From: Spirochaeta sp.
GTDB lineage: Bacteria > Spirochaetota > Spirochaetia > UBA9216
Length of the DNA: 15,498 nucleotides
NCBI GenBank assembly: GCA_003454605.1
Contig: DMKD01000091.1
Coordinates: forward strand, 2,219 to 17,716
Reading direction: 5' to 3'
Shown: positions 12,827 through 15,498 of the stretch, one piece after another
Layout of the letters: every line of letters starts with the position of its first letter
Numbering within the stretch: the first letter of the stretch is position 1
Position numbers and translations under genes: made by a program
Notes under the pieces: model-generated
The model's database searches: none
Told to the model about the DNA's origin: nothing
What the model saw: only the letters and a program-made list of their open reading frames with translations

Positions 12827-14806
12827 ATGTCCAGAAGTAAACCTGAAAAATATAGACCTGGAGATCTCGACCGCACGAGAGGGAATCTCGGTGAACTCTC
12901 GAAAGAAGAAGCCGACAGAATGGCTTCGATCCTGGGCGGTGAAGTCGGGATCGAAAAAACTGATGATGACCTTCAGCAGAAATACGACAAATTAAAAAAA
13001 ACCTCATCATCAAATAGCCATGGAGGAGGACCAGCCCCCAAAAAAACCGCTTCGAATAATGGAAAGACCGCAGGCCGGCATACGGAAAAAGGCAAATCAT
13101 CAACTCCGGTCTACTCCGGACACTATATCAGGAAAAAATCACCCAAGAAAAAACTCGGCTACTTCGACAGAATAAAAATAGATCGAATGGCAGCCCGGCC
13201 TGAACACCGGGTGAAAACCCGATCTGATGTTATTTCCACCTATTTCAGCTTCCTGATAAGAAAAAAGGACACCGTTAACCCTGCATTCATCCTCGAGGGC
13301 GAAAGTTTTTACTATAGTCACATTGAATCACTGGTCAACAATCTGAAATCACTGCTGAAACAGGTTAATCCCGGAATTTTCAAAAACTATATTAATCCGT
13401 ACTACAGGGATCTTATAAAGGTTCTGATAAGCTGGGATCTGAAGGAGATGAACAGCAATCTCTCAGATCTGCAGAAATCGCCCCGAAACAGGGACATCCG
13501 AGACTGCGGCAATCTATGTTTAATCATTTATCAGCCGATTGTGTCGATCTCCCACATCGACATCAAACACCTTTATGCGGCTGTCGACAGGCTGTACAAG
13601 GTCCTGCTGGTCCTCTACAGCGAAGATCCCGAAGAACTTGTAAGCATAAAAAACCGCTATCTCGATATCAATGAAAAGATTAAAATCGTATTCAAGGACA
13701 TCGCATTCACCTGCTATCCCCTTCTGCTCAAACTGACCGGCACGAAATTTCATTATTACCGGGAGTTCATGAAAAAGAAACGCGGTACCATACTGGAATA
13801 TCTGCAAATAGATGAAAACAGCCTCATTCATCCTCCGCAAAGCCTGCAGGAACTGGGAAAGAAACAGTATTCTCTCGGCCATCTTCGCAACCGGCTCGAA
13901 AAAGAGCGGAAAGAACAGCTTAATAAAATGAAATCTGACAAAAAAGAACATGATGAAAAGAAGATTTCCGATTCGCTGTCTTTTCTTGAGCAGCTTTTCC
14001 CCGAATCAGGCTGGGCGAGACAGCAGGATTTTCCTGATTTCTATCCTTATTTTCACCCGCTGTTCAAATTTCCGAAGGGTACCGAACTTGTAGCTTCCGA
14101 GGATCCTCTTCAGCAGGTGATTGTTCTCGCGGCAATAATTCAGGATCTTCTTTATGGTTTCAGAAGCATTTCAATTACATCGGAGTTTAAGGATCCGATT
14201 GAAAAAACAGCAGATAAATGGCATCTCTTCATCGACGATATGATTCAGAAAAATTACAACAAACTCCTGATAGAGTACTGCCGCAATATCGAAAAAGGCA
14301 CGGACTATACAACGAGTAAATTCGGCCAGAAACTGCTGACCGACATATACTGGTTTAAAAGGAAGTTCATTCTGCCGTACCTGAAATTCAAGATTCTCTA
14401 CAAATCCGAATCGATCCCGCTGAAGGCCCCGAAATTCCACGAGCAGGCAAGCAAATTCAATGCCGCCCTCAGCGGACTCATGGAAGAATTCGATAAGAGT
14501 AAAGACCGGCAGACGGTGATCGAGAACTATGATGCTCCGTTCCATTTTGAAGTAAGAAATATCACAAGCTACCGCTTGAAAAAGCTGCTCGCCAAAGACA
14601 ATATCGCAGCTAGCAATGAAAACCTGCTGAGGCATACTCACATGCTGGTATCTGTTCTTGATTTCCTCATGAACAGTGAAAACAGTCCGTTTTATCAGAC
14701 TGCGACTGAAGATATTCCCATCTACCGATATGATCCCATCTATCAGGGAAAACCTCTATATTCGGTAACCCTGATTGATACTGAAGCTCTGCTTAAAAAA
14801 TATTAA
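12827..14806 (+). CDS. Conserved-looking protein of unknown function, 659 residues
   Basis: I do not recognise this protein. It starts with ATG behind GGGGA (six-base spacer). There is no signal peptide or membrane helix, so it is probably cytoplasmic. Residues 1-57 are charged and helical (KEEADRMASILGGEVGIEK). Residues 58-110 are a low-complexity Ser/Gly/Lys-rich basic linker. Residues 111-345 are a helical, aromatic-rich domain (DVISTYFSFLIRKKD, YYRDLIKVLISWDL). A highly charged coiled-coil segment follows at about 355-380 (LRNRLEKERKEQLNKMKS). Residues 385-659 form a second domain (FYPYFHPLFKFPKGTELV, DPLQQVIVLAAIIQDLLYGF). No catalytic motif stands out. It stands alone between trxB and thyA. 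The candidate sigma-28 promoter hints at a motility-linked role, which is inference only. Confidence 0.88.
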   Translation: MSRSKPEKYRPGDLDRTRGNLGELSKEEADRMASILGGEVGIEKTDDDLQQKYDKLKKTSSSNSHGGGPAPKKTASNNGKTAGRHTEKGKSSTPVYSGHYIRKKSPKKKLGYFDRIKIDRMAARPEHRVKTRSDVISTYFSFLIRKKDTVNPAFILEGESFYYSHIESLVNNLKSLLKQVNPGIFKNYINPYYRDLIKVLISWDLKEMNSNLSDLQKSPRNRDIRDCGNLCLIIYQPIVSISHIDIKHLYAAVDRLYKVLLVLYSEDPEELVSIKNRYLDINEKIKIVFKDIAFTCYPLLLKLTGTKFHYYREFMKKKRGTILEYLQIDENSLIHPPQSLQELGKKQYSLGHLRNRLEKERKEQLNKMKSDKKEHDEKKISDSLSFLEQLFPESGWARQQDFPDFYPYFHPLFKFPKGTELVASEDPLQQVIVLAAIIQDLLYGFRSISITSEFKDPIEKTADKWHLFIDDMIQKNYNKLLIEYCRNIEKGTDYTTSKFGQKLLTDIYWFKRKFILPYLKFKILYKSESIPLKAPKFHEQASKFNAALSGLMEEFDKSKDRQTVIENYDAPFHFEVRNITSYRLKKLLAKDNIAASNENLLRHTHMLVSVLDFLMNSENSPFYQTATEDIPIYRYDPIYQGKPLYSVTLIDTEALLKKY

Positions 14807-14854
14807 TCACCCTATCCGCCGATCTGCTTACGCTTTTATGATTCATATTATTAT

Positions 14855-14862
14855 GCTACACT
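14855..14862 (+). promoter_or_regulatory. Possible extended -10 promoter of thyA
   Basis: TGCTACACT-like sequence starting at TG (14854-14855) gives an extended -10 with hexamer TACACT (14857-14862), four of six to consensus, 43 bases before the thyA start. The -35 position holds only TTTTAT. The 99-base gap otherwise shows no terminator for the upstream gene. Confidence 0.3.
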
Positions 14863-14905
14863 CTTTCATAAAATATTTTGAATACTAGATCTAAAGGAGT
14901 ATAAG

Positions 14906-15498
14906 TTGAAAGAATATCTTGAGCTAGTCAATTACGTCCTTGAAAACGGTGAGCTGAAAAAGAACCGGACTGGGACCGACACCCTAAGCTGCTTCGCATA
15001 TTTTTACCGGATAAACCTTGCTGAGGGCTACCCTCTTCTCACTACCAAAAAGATCTTTTTTAATTCTATGCTTTATGAGCTCTTCTGGTATCTCTCGGGT
15101 GATGAACACATTAAAGGATTGAGAGAACATACCAAGATATGGGACGCCTGGGCCGATGAGGAAGGCCGCCTTGAAACCGCCTACGGCAGATTCTGGAGAA
15201 GGTATCCGGTACCCGAAAACGGTCTGCCGGGTGAAAACTGGGGTAAAAAATGGATAAGCCGTGATGATGCCTCGGGTGGTCTGGTTTTTGATCAGATTCA
15301 GTATATCATTGATACCCTCAAGGAAATAAAAGTGAATCCGGAAACTCCGAATCTTCGAAGAATGATAGTCACAGCCTGGCATCCGGGAAACGCCGCCGAA
15401 AGCAAACTGCCCCCATGTCATTATACATTCTGTCTGAATGTGACCGGCAACAAGCTGAACTGTCATCTCACCCAGAGATCAGCCGACATTGCTTTAGG
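14906..15498 (+). CDS. thyA: Thymidylate synthase ThyA, N-terminal part cut by the window end
   Basis: ThyA methylates dUMP to dTMP with methylene-tetrahydrofolate. The first 197 codons are present and the gene runs off the window. Visible are the phosphate-binding RTGT (R21 onward), the folate/dUMP segment LLTTKKIFFNSMLYELFWYL, the conserved IWDAWAD, the active-site C171 in KLPPCHYTF and the nucleotide-binding QRSADIAL at the end. About 50 extra residues between IWDAWAD and the catalytic region, such as VPENGLPGENWGKKW, show the longer Lactobacillus-type form rather than the short E. coli type. The start is TTG at 14906, with AAAGGAG exactly six bases upstream and no better ATG. A long antisense frame in the same region is a shadow. 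No folA is visible within the window. Confidence 0.95.
   Translation, partial: MKEYLELVNYVLENGELKKNRTGTDTLSCFAYFYRINLAEGYPLLTTKKIFFNSMLYELFWYLSGDEHIKGLREHTKIWDAWADEEGRLETAYGRFWRRYPVPENGLPGENWGKKWISRDDASGGLVFDQIQYIIDTLKEIKVNPETPNLRRMIVTAWHPGNAAESKLPPCHYTFCLNVTGNKLNCHLTQRSADIAL

Noticed and set aside
14984..15466. 160-codon minus-strand open frame at the window end
   Set aside because: Antisense to thyA, whose active-site and substrate motifs are unmistakable in the plus frame.
1..15498. CRISPR array, transposase or phage genes
   Set aside because: No regularly spaced repeats and no transposase, integrase or phage structural motifs were seen on either strand.

Overview
The window looks like about 15.5 kb of chromosome from a free-living or host-associated spirochaete (Spirochaetales-like). 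The evidence is a chemotaxis operon with CheA, CheR, CheB, CheY and CheD, a thioredoxin reductase carrying the GGIAPGGQL insertion, a tRNA gene without an encoded CCA end, and two candidate sigma-28 promoters. The organism assignment is inference from gene style; no taxonomic marker gene is complete.

Region 1 (1-1723, + strand): the 3' part of a tRNA-Ala and its terminator; a remnant of a methyl-accepting chemotaxis protein (MCP) that keeps only its first membrane segment and its extreme C-terminal end and carries a one-base frameshift in an A7 run; an intact cheW; and a J-domain protein with a degenerate MshEN-like C-terminal segment.

Region 2 (1720-8795, - strand): a tight operon reading STAS protein, cheA, cheR, cheB, an unnamed 587-residue MCP-like coiled-coil protein, cheY, cheD. 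Neighbouring genes overlap or lie within about 16 bases of each other. A good sigma-70-like promoter precedes the STAS gene. No recognisable cheX, cheC or cheZ is present. The 587-residue protein sits directly before cheY and carries a CheZ-like QDxxxQ helix motif and a C-terminal tail resembling that of CheD. It is the most interesting candidate for an undescribed function here: a receptor-like CheY-P phosphatase or scaffold.

Region 3 (8853-11572, - strand): an ECF sigma factor followed 11 bases later by a YfbK-type von Willebrand A protein. The latter has an N-terminal cytoplasmic helical region and one membrane segment, suggesting a fused anti-sigma/sensor partner. A strong terminator separates this pair from the chemotaxis operon.

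Region 4 (11781-15498, + strand): trxB with a strong terminator; an unrecognised 659-residue cytoplasmic protein behind a near-consensus sigma-28 promoter; and the first 197 codons of thyA, cut by the window end and starting at TTG.

How the parts fit together: CheA with CheW would signal to CheY and CheB. CheR, CheB and CheD would adapt receptors by methylation, demethylation and deamidation. The J-domain protein shares a repeat type with the CheA linker and may also be motility-linked. The sigma/VWA pair, trxB and thyA appear functionally separate. No gene-free stretch exceeds 300 bases. No mobile element, CRISPR array or integrase was seen.
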